64,000 nucleotides of DNA from Semisulcospira habei (Eukaryota; Mollusca; Gastropoda; Semisulcospiridae). Positions 1 to 11,564 of this stretch are shown here, piece by piece. Each line of letters starts with the position of its first letter. Within the stretch, counting starts at the first letter, position 1. Location of the stretch: NCBI GenBank assembly GCA_036245525.1, contig BTPG01000005.1, positions 212,294,399-212,358,398 on the forward strand, read 5' to 3'. The notes beneath the pieces are model-generated. The model had not been told where the DNA came from, did no database searches, and was given only the letters and a program-made list of their open reading frames with translations. The position numbers and the translations under genes were made by a program.

Positions 1-91
1 GCTGTGAGTGAAGGGAGTACAGGGGTTAAACATGTTTCCTCAGTTAAAACGTCTTTTATTTCAGGCCCGCTATCTCTGTTTTATTTAACAG

Positions 92-208
92 CCAATCTCT
101 ACTGCAAGTTGAATGAATTCCGATGCAAGAAGGGTAACTGTGTGCTATCATGGAGCCGCTGTGATGACCACGACTGTACAGGCAGTTCTAACACGGAGGG
201 AATGTGTG
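92..208 (+). CDS. LDLa-domain exon of GRL101-like receptor gene (upstream exon)
   Basis: Coding exon of 117 bp bounded by a pyrimidine-rich acceptor (tttatttaacag, AG at 90-91) and a GTGTGT donor at 209. It encodes one LDL-receptor class A repeat with a six-cysteine pattern (NLYCKLNEFRCKKGNC, then SWSRCDDHDC and a final EGMC). The acidic calcium cluster is incomplete compared with the usual CDG..DC.DGSDE. Both boundaries fall after the first base of a codon (phase 1), so the exon can be added or skipped without a frame change. The other LDLa exon (1712-1828) has the same length and phase. Co-transcription with the 12-18 kb receptor is inferred from strand, phase and domain type; a separate LDLa gene is possible. 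Earlier exons and the promoter lie left of the window. Confidence 0.62.
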
Positions 209-462
209 GTGTGTATAATCTGCTGCACTTTGTATTACAAAAACAACAGGTCAGCGTAGATAATGTTTTATCTTTTGACGTCATATCCCGTGCTATCCAA
301 GTCAGAACATGTATTTTCAGAGTGACAAAGGTTTAAAGTGTCCTTCCATTCAATTAATTTTTTGACAAATGTAACGAAGAAATGAAAACAAATTCGTCAT
401 CGATAACTGTTTTCGACATGTTAGCATTGTCAGCCTTCTGAAGGTCCAATGAACGATCATAC

Positions 463-546
463 AATGATCATTCAAGGGTAGTGCCAGATTAGATTGACGC
501 CTTTAGGTGCCAAGGTAATCTGCCCCTACCCTTGAATTATCATGGT
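463..546. mobile_element. Palindromic MITE-like element, copy 1 (degenerate hairpin)
   Basis: An imperfect inverted repeat: ATTCAAGGGTAG near 468 is mirrored by CTACCCTTGAAT near 526, and a CAGATTA/TAATCTG inner stem surrounds a short loop (cgcctttagg). The same arms recur at 32.2-32.4, 43.99-44.06, 53.92-54.01 and 58.57-58.62 kb, so this is a dispersed family and not a chance hairpin. It lies in the intron between the two LDLa exons. It has no coding capacity, and flanking duplications are not clear here. Confidence 0.6.
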
Positions 547-594
547 CAATCCATCTCCTGCTGTAAGGACTCGGGGTTAAATGGGTTAACTCAC

Positions 595-1711
595 ACCTGA
601 TGGGCGTATTTATACGTGTCTATATTCTTGTGCAGTCTCCGGTACTTGCCACAAAGCAGACACCTGATGGGCGTGTTTATACGTGTCTGTATTCTTGTGC
701 AGCCTTCGGTACTTGCCACAATGCAGACACCTGATGGGCGTGTTTATACGTGTCTATATTCTTGTGCAGCCTCCGGTATTTGCCACAAAGCTGACACCTG
801 ATGGGCGTGTTTATACGTGTCTATATTCCTCTGCAGCCTCCGGTACTTGCCACAATGCAGACACCTGATGGGCGTGTTTATACGTGTCTATATTCCTCTG
901 CAGCCTCCGGTACTTGCCACAATGCAGACACCTGATGGGCGTGTTTATACGTGTCTATATTCTTGTGCAGTCTCCGGTACTTGCCACAAAGCAGACACCT
1001 GAAGGGCGTGTTTATACGTGTCTATATTTGTGTGCTGCCTTCGGTACTTGCCACAAAGCAGACACCTGAAGGGCGTGTTTATACGTGTCTATATTCGTGT
1101 GCTGCCTTCGGTACTTGCCACAAAGCAGACACCTGAAGGGCGTGTTTATACGTGTCTATATTCTTGTGCAGTCTCCGGTACTTGCCACAAAGCAGACACC
1201 TGATGGGCGTGTTTATTCGTGTCTATATTCGTGTGCTGCCTTCGGTACTTGCCACAAAGCAGACACCTGAAGGGCGTGTTTATACGTGTCTATATTCTTG
1301 TGCAGTCTCCGGTACTTGCCACAAAGCAGACACCTGATGGGCGTGTTTATTCGTGTCTATATTCGTGTGCTGCCTTCGGTACTTGCCACAAAGCAGACAC
1401 CTGAAGGGCGTGTTTATACGTGTCTATATTCTTGTGCAGCCTCTGGTACTTGCCACAATGCAGACACCTGATGGGCGTGTTTATTCGTGTCTATATTCTT
1501 GTGCAGCCTTCGGTACTTGCCACAAAGCAGACACCTGATGGGCGTGTTTATACGTGTCTATATTCTTGTGCAGCCTCTGGTACGTGCCACAAAGCAGACA
1601 CCTGATGGGCGTGTTTACACGTGTACGTCTATATTCTTGTGCAGTCTCCGGTACTTGCCACAAAGCAGACACCTGATGGGCGTGTTTATACGTGTCTATA
1701 TTCTTGTGCAG
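595..1711 (+). repeat. 67-bp minisatellite derived from a 3' splice site and exon start
   Basis: About 17 head-to-tail units of 67 bp (one is 71 bp, owing to a 4-bp insertion near 1620). Each unit contains cctgatgggcgtgtttata, tatattcttgtgcag, and then tccggtacttgccacaaag. The last unit runs without a break into the LDLa exon at 1712: its 'gtgcag' is that exon's acceptor, and its next ~20 bases are the exon's first codons. Thirteen of 17 units keep the AG (ends at 635, 702, 769, 836, 903, 970, 1171, 1305, 1439, 1506, 1573, 1644, 1711). Four carry tgctg instead. Read in exon phase, each upstream unit hits TGA about 11 codons after its acceptor. Short open frames across the array are a by-product of the repeat. 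Confidence 0.93.
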
Positions 1712-1828
1712 CCTCCGGCTCTTGCCACAAAGGAGAATTTCCGTGTGGAAACGGCAGGTGTGTTTCACGAGACAATCAGTGTGATGAATATGACAACTGT
1801 GGGGATCGTTCTGACGAGCGTGGATGTC
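1712..1828 (+). CDS. LDLa-domain exon of GRL101-like receptor gene (second exon)
   Basis: Coding exon of 117 bp, phase 1 at both ends, with acceptor ttcttgtgcag (AG 1710-1711) and a strong GTGAGT donor at 1829. It encodes a canonical LDLa repeat: GEFPCGNGRCVSRDNQCDEY followed by DNCGDRSDERGC, keeping the Ca-binding acidic residues (D..D..D.SDE) of the family. The donor phase matches the phase-1 acceptor of the giant receptor exon at 11985, so direct splicing across the intervening 10.2 kb keeps the frame. Its acceptor is the last copy of the upstream 67-bp minisatellite. Membership in the receptor gene is inferred from phase, strand and the many LDLa repeats in the downstream exon. Confidence 0.75.
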
Positions 1829-1935
1829 GTGAGTAGTGCTTACATCTAGAGAGTAAGATAATGAAATTTCTGAGAAATGTTTATTGTCTTTAATTAATTA
1901 CCTTAAATAGCTAATTAAGGCCATTTACGCTCATA

Positions 1936-1946
1936 TAATAATAATC

Positions 1947-1989
<43 letters not shown>

Positions 1990-2137
1990 CTAGCTTTTAT
2001 GTAGCGCCCTTCCCCACGAACAGCAAGCCCAGAGCGCTTTACAGCACATAAAAAATATTAAAAAGGAGGAAAAATTAGAACGCACTCACTCTTTAAATAA
2101 ACATCTGCTCGCACCATGTAGGCGCATTCCTAACACG

Positions 2138-2205
<68 letters not shown>

Positions 2206-2875
2206 ACAGCCTATCTACATGGGCTACCCATATACGGAAACAGCCAACATTTCCAGGCAGCACATCCAGACTAAGCTAATCTTGATATGCTACCTGGAAA
2301 AGATGGGTCTTCAAATTTGTTTTGAAGGTCATCAGGGTAGGGGATAGACGGACATGCAGTGGAAGTGAGTTCCAGACGTGAGGGGCCTGATAACTGAAAG
2401 AACGGGCACCAGCAGTTTTCAGGCTGACTCTGGGCTGAACAAGCAGTTTCTGTGAGCTTGAGCGTAGACTTCTACTAGGATTGTGTGATGCAAGGGGAAA
2501 AGACAGATATGCAGGAAGCGTATTGTCATAGTGTTTGTATGCCAAAGTGGCCAGCTTGTACTCTATTCTCTGTTTGACAGGTAGCCAGTGGAGATGCTTT
2601 AGCAGTGGTGTGACTTGATCAGTGCGATTGTTTTTTTTTTTGTTGTTGTTGTTTTGCGAAGGACTAACCGGGCTGCATTATTCTGGATACGCTGAATGCG
2701 AGCGAGTTGATCAGATGAGATACCAGCAAGAAGGGAATTACAGTAATCTAGACGGGACAGAATGCGAGCGCATACGAGCTGTGCAGTAGCCTTTTCTGTC
2801 AAAAAGGATCTGATCATGCCTATTCTGCGAAGCTCCAGGTAGGCAGTGCGGCAAAGATGGCTAACCTGTTTTTCC

Positions 2876-2878
<3 letters not shown>
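1936..2878 (-). mobile_element. CR1/L2-type LINE, 3' part (other part at 9546-9965)
   Basis: Minus-strand 3' portion of a non-LTR retrotransposon. On the plus strand it begins with an (AAT)n tract (the ATT tail), then a 3' UTR holding an (AC)n run at 2141-2208, and then the C-terminal part of the reverse transcriptase protein (minus, 2877 to 2276). That protein has the family signatures RLDYCNSLLAG, IQRIQNNAARLVLRK, HLHWLPV, RSLRSSSQ, VWNSLPLHVR and FKTNLKTHLF. A T-run near 2631-2641 breaks the frame. At 2869-2878 the element is interrupted, and it resumes at 9546 after a duplicated 10-bp target. It has no intact ORF. The clade name rests on motifs only. Confidence 0.85.
2869..2878 (-). repeat. 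Target-site duplication, left copy (GATGGAAAAA on the minus strand)
   Basis: The ten bases TTTTTCCATC here are repeated at 9546-9555. Removing everything between the copies restores a continuous reverse-transcriptase frame on the minus strand (..SSLSMEK then QVSHL..). This identifies 2879-9545 as one inserted block. Confidence 0.9.

Positions 2879-2910
<32 letters not shown>
2879..2910. repeat. (TATC)n microsatellite, left part
   Basis: About eight TATC units. Together with 8849-9289 it forms the GATA-type 3' tail of the minus-strand LINE fragment at 9290-9545, now split by the I/Nimb-like LINE. Confidence 0.9.
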
Positions 2911-2911
<1 letters not shown>

Positions 2912-3555
2912 GCCTACCCGGCACCGGCCTCCACGTGGTGTAGGTGGGTAGTCCGCTCAGTCACTGACTGAGTGGGCTAGCAGACGGGTGCCATCTTTGT
3001 CCAGGATTAGGACTTGATGTCAACAGATATGTTGTTCAGCCTTTTCACTGGTCCGGTTTTTAAGGAGCTGTGCTAACCCAGGTCGTACCATGTTGGATTG
3101 GTCCTTAAAAATACTCGTGACTTTTTGGTCCTTTGGATCCCAAGTGTTTGCCGTGCTTGGAGACCCGTGTCGGGGGAGAAGAGGATCCTGGTGGCTGAAA
3201 CACTCCACTTTGGCCTTGACTTCTGCCTAAACGGGAGGCTAGTCGTACCGGCCTAGTCAATCGGCTCTTGTCACGTTGAGCCCTATCCCACTGTTGACAT
3301 GCGGGTTGCTATACGGAGCACCATGCCATAGCCTTTGCTGCTGATTAGGTGCTTTACGCCAGTATTCCCCTGCATTCAACGGTGTGATAGAAGGCGGTGG
3401 CTCAAACGGTTCAATCGGGCTTACCCCCTTGAGTATATCTTTCGGGCAGTCTCCATTGTGCGTCGGCTGGAGACCCGCCGACAGTTGCACTTTCCCTTGT
3501 TGGGCTCGGTGGCGGGCGGGGACCCCCGGGGGATGAATATCTCTACTAATATAAT

Positions 3556-4997
3556 ATGGATAAAACAAAAAAAAACCAAAATTAGCACAGAAACGGCATA
3601 TAGACACCGAATTTGAACATGACAGTGATTCAGACTGTGAGGAAGCGACGCCTCAGGCGTCGGCCGTATGGCCTCGCTTCCTCATTGTCCATAGCAAGAT
3701 GAAGGAGAAACCAGTTATCAAGCTGCATCCTTTTCTGATGGGGGAGACCCTCAGGAGCCGTGTTGGCAGGCCTGACGCCCAGCGCCTCAGGTCTGGTGAC
3801 TTGCTGGTGGAGTGCCGTACTCGGGCACACTCCAGCGGGCTACTGGGGCTCTCTTCCATCGGAGACACTCCTGTGGAAGTCACACCCCACAAAACTATGA
3901 ATTCGTCAAGAGGCGTAATCAAAGATCAAGCTTTGGCAGAACTGTCAGAAGATGAACTTGTAAGGAACCTTAAGTCTCAGGGGGTGACTTGCGTCAGGCG
4001 CTTCGCTTCCAAGCGAGGTGGTGGGGAGATCCGTCTCCCTACCATCATCCTGACGTTTGGCACCCCCACCCCTCCTACTACCATCTGGGGAGGTTACTAC
4101 TCCCTGAGAGTGAAAAAGTACGTCCCTCTTCCCCTCCGGTGCTTTAAGTGCCAAAAGTATGGCCATAGGCAGAAGACATGCCGTCAGGCAGAGGCTTCAT
4201 GCGCCCGTTGCGCTAGGCCCGGACACTCTGCTGAGTCCTGCACAGCCACCCCCCTGTGTGTGAATTGCCAGGGGGCGCATATGGCTTCGGATAAGAAATG
4301 CCCTCGTTGGATATCCGAGTGCAAGATTCAGCAGGTGCGTGTGGAGAAGGGGTTGTCCTTTCTGGATGCCAAAAAACTGGTTGAAGGCCCTGGTGCAGCT
4401 GCGGCTGCCCCAACCTCTAACACCTCTGTGTATACTTTTAGTGCAGCGGTGGCAGACAAGCGCCCCACCAAAGACTTTACATGTCAGACCCCAACTTCTT
4501 GGTTGGGGGCGGAGCCTCGGCTCATCTCGCCCCTGGAGAGTAACCCTCCTCCGGTGGTGACAAGGAGCCAGGGAACGCAGAAGGCGGACACTGCCGGTCC
4601 GGTTGTGCCGCCTTCTGTTGCCCCTAAGCCTCAGCCCCCACCCAAACCTGTTAGTCAGTCAACTCCAAAGGCTTCTGGCTCTGGTCAGCCTTCTAAGGCC
4701 GCTAACTCTAGCGGCAGGAACGCTGCCCAGGACCAGAAGTCTAAGAAATCTATGGGACCGCTGTGCGCACGGGCCCAGAAGGGGAACACAGATGTCCCCC
4801 TTCAAAACAAATATGCTGCACTGGAGGAGCAGATGGAGGGAGTGGAAGTTGTTGTTGCTGATGCTGCGGCAGCTCCACCCCCTTCCTCTCCGAAGAACCA
4901 GAGGAGGCCCGGGAGCCGGCCCCCCTCTGTTTCTTCAACTCCTTCCAAGGTAAAGGAAAAAGGGGGGAAAAACTCCTTACCCCCAGATAAGACTTAA
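3556..4997 (+). pseudogene. LINE ORF1 (Gag-like, triple CCHC), frameshifted at its 5' end
   Basis: Nucleic-acid-binding ORF1 of the I/Nimb-like LINE. The probable original start is ATG 3556 (MDKTKK). The A9 run at 3567-3575 shifts the frame, so the longest uninterrupted frame begins at the internal ATG 3699. With the shift allowed, the N-terminus is acidic (a DSDSD stretch encoded near 3630) and leads into WPRFLIV. Three CCHC-type zinc knuckles lie at about 4138-4310 (CFKCQKYGHRQKTC, CARCARPGHSAESC, CVNCQGAHMASDKKC). The C-terminal third is rich in P, S, A and K. It ends TAA 4995-4997, and ORF2 starts at ATG 5000 two bases later, an arrangement that fits termination-reinitiation. In living relatives this protein coats LINE RNA. 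Confidence 0.88.
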
Positions 4998-4999
4998 TC

Positions 5000-7900
5000 A
5001 TGGACTCTTTGCTTCAGTGGAATTGTCGTGGTTTTCAAGCTAACTTTGAGGAATTGCGTCTTTTAGTCAAGTTCTATAACCCCTCAGTAATATCTTTTCA
5101 GGAGACTTACCTGAAGACTTCTGACCCTGTGTCCTTTAATGGTTTTAATGTTATACATAAAGGCTCTGATTCGGAGAGGCGCTCGGGTGGAGCGGCTCTT
5201 CTCATTAGTAGCCAAATTTTATGTAGCCCCGTTAGCATCGACACCTGTCTTCAGGCTGTCGCAGCTCGGGTTACCTTAAAGAAGACCATAACCATATGCA
5301 GTATTTACCTGCCACCATCACTGCGGGTCTGTAGCAATGATATTTTTAACTTAGTAGATCAACTGCCCCCTCCCTTTATTCTCATGGGGGATTTTAACGG
5401 TCACGCTCACCTTTGCGGCAGTGACCACTATGATGGCAGAGGTCAGATGTTAGAAGATGTTTTTTCTCAACTTAACCTATGTGTCTTTAACGATGGCTCA
5501 CCTACATACTCTAACTCAGGTTCAGGATCTAGTTCTGTTCTAGACCTCACTGTGTGTGATCCTTCTCTCGTGCTGGACTTTGACTGGAAGGTTCACGATG
5601 ACCTGTGTGGTAGTGACCACTTCCCAGTAGTCCTGTCATCGGTCAGCTGTGAGGAGGATTCGCCGGTGGGGCGCTGGAATCTCAAGAAAGCTAACTGGCC
5701 TCTGTTTGCCTCCCTCTGTCAGTCTCGTCTTACAGAGGAGGTGGTCATGTCAGCTGAAGAACCTGTTTCTTGTTTTACTTTGATTTTGTTGGACGTAGCA
5801 GGTGAAACCATCCCTAGAACTTCCACATCAGTCCCTCGGAGGCCGAGAGTACCATGGTTCAATGAAGAGTGCCGCAAGGCCCAAAAAATACGCAAATCTG
5901 CTCAGCGACGTGCTTTTCGTAATCCGTCGCAAGCAAATATTTTAACACTTAAAAGACAGCGGGCGAAAGCCCGTTACATTTGTAAACGCGAACGCCGTGC
6001 TTCCTGGAGACGCTTTGTCTCATCTTTATCTTCTAGGACTCCGTCACAAAAAGTCTGGAAGGCTGTTCGAAGAATTAGGGGCGGAGGTGGCTCGGCTTCT
6101 GTCGGCCATCTTAGAGATGGTGCCAGTTTGGTCACAGATAAAAAGGCAATTTGCTTGCCTCCACCATTGCCCATAATTCTTCAACAGAGCATTATTCACC
6201 TTTCTTCCAGAGAGAGAAGGAGAAGCGAGAATCTTGTGCTTGTGATTTTCTATCAGATAACTCGGAAGACTATAATGCCCCCTTTACGTTTTCAGAATTG
6301 CAGCAAGCCATGCAGAAATGTACTGACTCTGCTGCTGGATTAGATACCATCCATTATCAGCTCCTAACTCATCTGCCTGAGGATTCACTCCTTGTACTTC
6401 TCAAGGCCTTTAACCATATCTGGCTAACCGGTCGTTTTCCGCCATCTTGGCGCCAGGCTGTGGTTGTGCCAATCCCCAAACCGGGTAAGGATCCTTCCGA
6501 CCCGGGCAACTACCGGCCAATAGCTTTGACATCATGTTTATGTAAGACTATGGAACGCTTGGTCAACGCCCGACTGGTGTGGCATCTTGAGTCACGTGGT
6601 CTCATCACAGACCTCCAGTGCGGTTTCCGGCGCTTCCGTAGTACAACTGACCATCTAGTCCGCTTTGAGTCTTTTATCCGAGATGCTTTTGTCAACAAGC
6701 AGCATGTCTATGCAATTTTCTTTGATCTTGAAAAGGCATATGACACTACCTGGAAGTATGGTATAATGTCTGATTTGTCGGACATGGGTTTTAAAGGGCA
6801 CCTGCCTGTTTTTATTCACAATTTTCTGTCTAACAGGTCGTTCCATGTCCGTGTGGGCTCCACCCTCTCCGACTCCTTTGAACAGGAGATGGGTGTCCCG
6901 CAGGGCAGCATTCTATCTCCTGTTTTATTTAGCATTAAAATAAATAACATTGTCAAGGCCGTCAAGGATGATTCTGAATGCTCTTTGTTTGTGGACGACT
7001 TTGCTTTGTGTGCACGAGGTCGAGGACTTGCGTCCCTTGAGAGGCACTTGCAGCTGTGCGTTGATCGCATCCAGGGGTGGGTGTCTCTCAACGGATTCAG
7101 GATCTCGCCCTCCAAGACAGTCTGTGTGCATTTTACTAACCAGACGAAATTTTTTCCAAAACCTACCCTGAGCATTGCTGGAGTGCCAATTCAGGTGGCC
7201 GAAGAGGCAAAGTTTCTGGGGGTCATCTTTGACAAAAGATTGACCTTCCGCAACCATGTTAACTACCTTAGAACCGCTTGTCGGAAGGCCCTCGACATTC
7301 TTCGTGTCGTTGGTCGTACTGACTGGGGTGCAGACCGTATCGTCTTACTTCGACTGTACCGGGCCCTTGTTCGGTCCAAACTGGATTACGGCTCTGTGGT
7401 ATATGGCTCGGCTTCCAAGTCTGTTCTACAGCGTCTGAACACAATTCACCATCAAGGTCTGCGCATATGTCTGGGAGCCTTCAGGACATCTCCAGTTCCT
7501 AGTCTGTATGCAGAGGCAGGGGAGCCTTCTCTCAGGCTCCGCCGCATCCGCCTCATGCTCAGCTACGTTCTGAAGCTGAAGGCCCATCCAGAAAATCCTG
7601 CCTATGATTGTGTTTTTAACCCGTCGTTTGCAGAGATTTACGATGCCCATCCGGGAGCTGTCCGTCCACTTTCCTTCCGTGCTCGACCTCATCTGCAGGC
7701 GGCCGGAGTGGACCTGGACAAAGTTTCGGAATCTCTGCAACACGTCACTCCACCCTGGCTACTACCAGTTCCTGACATCTTGCTGGACTTGACTGCCCAC
7801 AAGAAGGATTGTACTCCACCAGCCATATACCAACAGAGCCTCAATGAACTCCTTTCAATTTTTCCTGGCTATTGTCGTCTTTATACGGATGGGTCCAAAT

Positions 7901-8685
7901 CTGAGGATGGAAGAGTGGCTGCGGCTGCAGTGTCCTCTCGCCATCCTAGACGCCCATTTAAGCTCCGTCTCCCTGACCATTCCTCTGTATTTAGTGCAGA
8001 ACTGCAGGCAATTCTGCTAGCACTCAAGCATGCCTATCAGTCTCGGGAAAGGAACTTTCTGATTCTGTCTGACTCTCTTTCTGCCCTGCAGGCCCTTCAG
8101 GGCGCGGGAACAGACCATCCACTGCTGGTGCAGATTAGAGAGCTCTACGCGGACTTGATGAAGGAATATTATGACATCATTTTTATTTGGGTCCCAGGCC
8201 ATGTGGGCATCGAAGGCAACAGAATCGCAGATTCTGCTGCCAACAGTGCCCGCAGTGACCCTGTCCCTGACATACAGACTGTCTATAGTGATTTTAAACC
8301 TGTTATTAGTGCGTACCTAGCCCGCGAGTGGCAGTCCGAGTGGGACAAAGAGGAAGGGAACAAGCTTCATGAAGCTCTTCCTAAGTTGTCTGACAGTCTA
8401 CCTTTCCGCTGCGGCAGCCGCCGTGAGGAGACTGTCCTTGCTCGGCTCCACATCGGGCACACGTATGTTACGCACTCTTACTTACTTAAACAGGATGAGC
8501 GTCCATGGTGTTTTGCCTGTGATGAGCAGTTTTCTGTTCGACACTTTTTGCTGTATTGTGCTGACCTCATTGACACCAGATATAAACACTTCACAGCAGA
8601 CTCCTTGAAGGTTTTGTTCCGGGATGTTCCTCCGGACAAAATCTTCAATTTTTTGAGAGAATGCAATATTTTTAACAAGATCTGA
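5000..8685 (+). pseudogene. LINE ORF2 (endonuclease, RT, RNase H), one frameshift
   Basis: Replication protein of the I/Nimb-like LINE. An APE-type endonuclease spans about 5000-5640 (LLQWNCRGFQANFEEL, SFQETYL, ILMGDFNGHAHL, GSDHFPV). RT spans about 6300-7300 (PIPKPGKDPSDPGNYRPIAL, CGFRRFRSTTDHL, FFDLEKAYDTTW, GVPQGSILSP, and active site FVDD where FADD or YADD is usual). RNase H spans about 7870-8260 (RLYTDGSKSEDG, SAELQAIL, ILSDSLSALQAL, VPGHVGIEGNRIADSA). A C-x2-C..H-x4-C motif lies near 8510-8570. The frame changes once at about 6146-6150 (after DKKA), consistent with loss of one A. Otherwise it is open to TGA 8683-8685, about 1,228 codons. Confidence 0.9.
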
Positions 8686-8847
8686 GCATTCATTGACTAT
8701 GTGAATTTTTTATTTGCCCTTTTTGAGCGTCTGTAGACGTTTCTTTTAAAGACATGTGCGACATTTTAGCCTGAGATTTTTAATCTATATTTACATCTTG
8801 TCTTAAGACCTTGCTTTTAGTCTGGCTGACCAGATTTTACCCATCCA

Positions 8848-9289
<442 letters not shown>

Positions 9290-9545
9290 CCCGTAGTCTT
9301 GCCGACCGTTGGGGCACCACTGATGACTTGATAACCAGCTCCTTCCATTCCTCTCTGTTCTCTGCCATTCTCAGCGTATCACCCAGCTTCAGCCCTGTCC
9401 ACTCTGAGATATTGTCCTCCCATCTTTTCCTCTGTCTTCCTCTCCTTCGTCCTCCCTGCACAGTGCCTTGCAGGATTGTTTTGGCAAGCCCTGCTGAACG
9501 TGTGACATGCCCATACCACTTCAGTTTGCATTTTTTCACAATGGC
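9290..9545 (-). mobile_element. 5'-truncated LINE 3' end with (GATA)n tail
   Basis: A minus-strand fragment encoding the C-terminus of another LINE reverse-transcriptase protein (KLKWYGHVTRSAGLAKTIL, GGRRRGRQRKRWEDNI, ENREEWKELV, SSVVPQRSARLRE). It ends directly in GATA repeats. It is flanked by the 10-bp duplication at 9546-9555 and 2869-2878, so the insertion was originally this fragment plus its GATA tail. The W-GHV-R and K-RW-D spacing is common to EN-RT LINEs of molluscs; the exact clade is not assigned. Confidence 0.85.
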
Positions 9546-9965
9546 TTTTTCCATCGATAAACTCGAATCCAGGAATACACCCAGATTTTTTACATCGGAT
9601 TTGAAAAATATGTCATGGCCACCTACGGAAATGTGATCACTGCTGGGGGCAGATGTTCTAGCTCGAGTACCAACAAGCATGCTTTCTGTTTTGTCATCAT
9701 TAACTTGAGTCTGTTACAAGTCATCCAGTCTTTGACTTCAACTATACACTTCTCCACACTGGAGACAATGGTCTGCAGTTTACCAGGATGGTCAGACTTA
9801 GAGACTTGAGTGTCATCAGCATACTTGTGATACTCACAGCTATTCTGGCTGATGATTCGGGAAACTGGTTCAGTGTACAGAGAGAACAGCAGAGGACCCA
9901 AAACAGACCCCTGTGGGACACCATACTTCAAAAGCACAGGCTGAGACTTGATCCCATTCACACAT
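9546..9965 (-). mobile_element. CR1/L2-type LINE, RT core part (continues at 2878)
   Basis: Minus-strand RT segment with [30 protein letters not shown] (YADD active site) and LGVFLDSSLSMEK. It continues in frame at 2868 once the insertion at 2879-9545 is removed. A frame change lies near 9650. The 5' end is truncated at about 9965, next to the 30-bp minisatellite. Confidence 0.85.
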
Positions 9966-9969
9966 ACAC

Positions 9970-10602
9970 TCCATAATAATCACACACTGACAATACAACG
10001 CCAGATTAAACACACACTGACAATACAACGTCAGACTAATAAAATTACACATTGACAAATACAACGCAAAAAGAATCACACATTGATAATACGACTCAAG
10101 TCTAATCACACATTGAAAAATACAACGCAAGAGAAAGGACTCGACCAAGAATCGTCCTATTTCAACCTACAACACGTAACTAATCACACCTTTGCAATAC
10201 AACGAAAGACTAATCACACATTGACAAATATTACGCAAGACTAATTGCACATTGACAATACGACGCAAAACTAATAACCCATAGACAAATACAACGCAAG
10301 ACTAATCACACACTGACAATACAACTCAAGACTAATCACACTTTGACAATATAACGCAAGACTAATCACACACTGACAATACAACGCATGACTAATCACA
10401 CACTGACAATACAACGCAAGACTAATCACACACTGACAATACAACGCAAGACTAATTACATAGCAATCCAAATCACAACTTGACAATGCAACGGAAGACA
10501 AATTACACTTTGACAATACAAAGCAAGACTAATCACACATTGACAATACAACGCAAGACAAATCTCACATGTGCTATACAACGCAAGACTAATCACACAC
10601 TC
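9970..10602. repeat. 30-bp minisatellite, left block
   Basis: About 20 units of roughly 30 bp (caatacaacgcaagactaat followed by cacacactga). Copies are cleaner from 10260 to 10600 and more diverged to the left. It resumes at 11217-11275 after a LINE insertion. Confidence 0.9.
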
Positions 10603-10609
10603 TTAATAC

Positions 10610-11209
10610 TTCCGGCCTTCTTCACTCCACCACTCTTACTCTCCAGCGCTTCCAGAACAATGCTGCCTGCCTTGTCTTCAGTAATAAGAAATCTGACCAC
10701 ACCACTCCCCTGCTCAAATTGTTTCACTGGCTCCCTATCTCCAAAAGCATTCAATACAAGGTTCTGTCTCTCTGCTATAAATCTCTCAACAACTACTCTT
10801 CCGCCTATCTCTCCAACTCACTTCACCCCTACACTCATTCGCGTTCTCTGCGCTCTGCCTCCGACCCTCTTCACCTCCAAACTCAGCACTTTCGGCCTCC
10901 GCTCATTCTCTGTCTCCGGTTTATCCACCTGGAACACTCTCCCACTCTCTCTACGTCAGAAACACTCTCCCTCCTCCTTCCAGATACCGCCCTCAAAACG
11001 CACCTCTTCCAATAGTTCTAGCACTGTAACGCCACCACACACCCTACCCCCAGCTGAATGTCGTAATGTATTTATGGTATGTGAGTCATTGTTAAAAGCG
11101 TGCACATGCGTGCGTGATTTGTGAGTGCGCTCTTAGAGTATAATTTTTATAAGATAAGCGCACTATAAATACCGTAATTGTTATATTATTAGTATTATTA
11201 TTATTATTA
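10610..11209 (+). mobile_element. CR1/L2-type LINE 3' fragment with (ATT)n tail
   Basis: A 5'-truncated LINE of ~600 bp inserted in the minisatellite and bounded by a 7-bp duplication TTAATAC (10603-10609 and 11210-11216). Its frames give RT C-terminal motifs (LQRFQNNAACLVF, LLKLFHWLPISK, IQYKVLSLCYKSLNNY, RSLRSASDPL), and the 3' end is ..ataagcgcactataaatacc plus ATT repeats. It is close to the LINE at 48.1-50.3 kb. Frames are broken. Confidence 0.88.
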
Positions 11210-11216
11210 TTAATAC

Positions 11217-11275
11217 AACGCAAGACTAATCACACTTTGGCAATACAACGCCAGACAAAATCACACATTGATCAA
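11217..11275. repeat. 30-bp minisatellite, right block
   Basis: Two further units of the array at 9970-10602, displaced by the LINE insertion. From 11276 to 11557 I see only a short (AATA)n run near 11364 and TTTATTGTGT-rich DNA. Confidence 0.8.
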
Positions 11276-11564
11276 GAAGAAGTGTCGGATCTGTTTTAGC
11301 AGTAAGTTCATTAAAATTTTAAGAGCATGTTCAAGGACAACCTAACTGACAACCAACTATCCTAAATAAATAAATAAATAAATAAAGTAACAAATAAACA
11401 TAACCTGAATAAATGAACAAAGTTCGCAAATAATTGTTGTTCGTGTGTTTATCTTCTTGTTCTCCTGCGTTCCGCCTGTTGTGTCATGCCCAGACATAGG
11501 TTTGTGTGTATATTGTGAGCGAGCATTGTGTATTCTATTGTGTATTTTATTGTGTGTTCTATTG

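Noticed and set aside
616..1849. Series of 61-codon frames every 67 bp
   Set aside because: Repeat unit read through two periods; only the last acceptor leads to a plausible exon.
3257..3616. Overlapping frames of 93 and 116 codons in the LINE 5' UTR
   Set aside because: No domain, on opposite strands, and inside the untranslated leader of the I/Nimb-like LINE.
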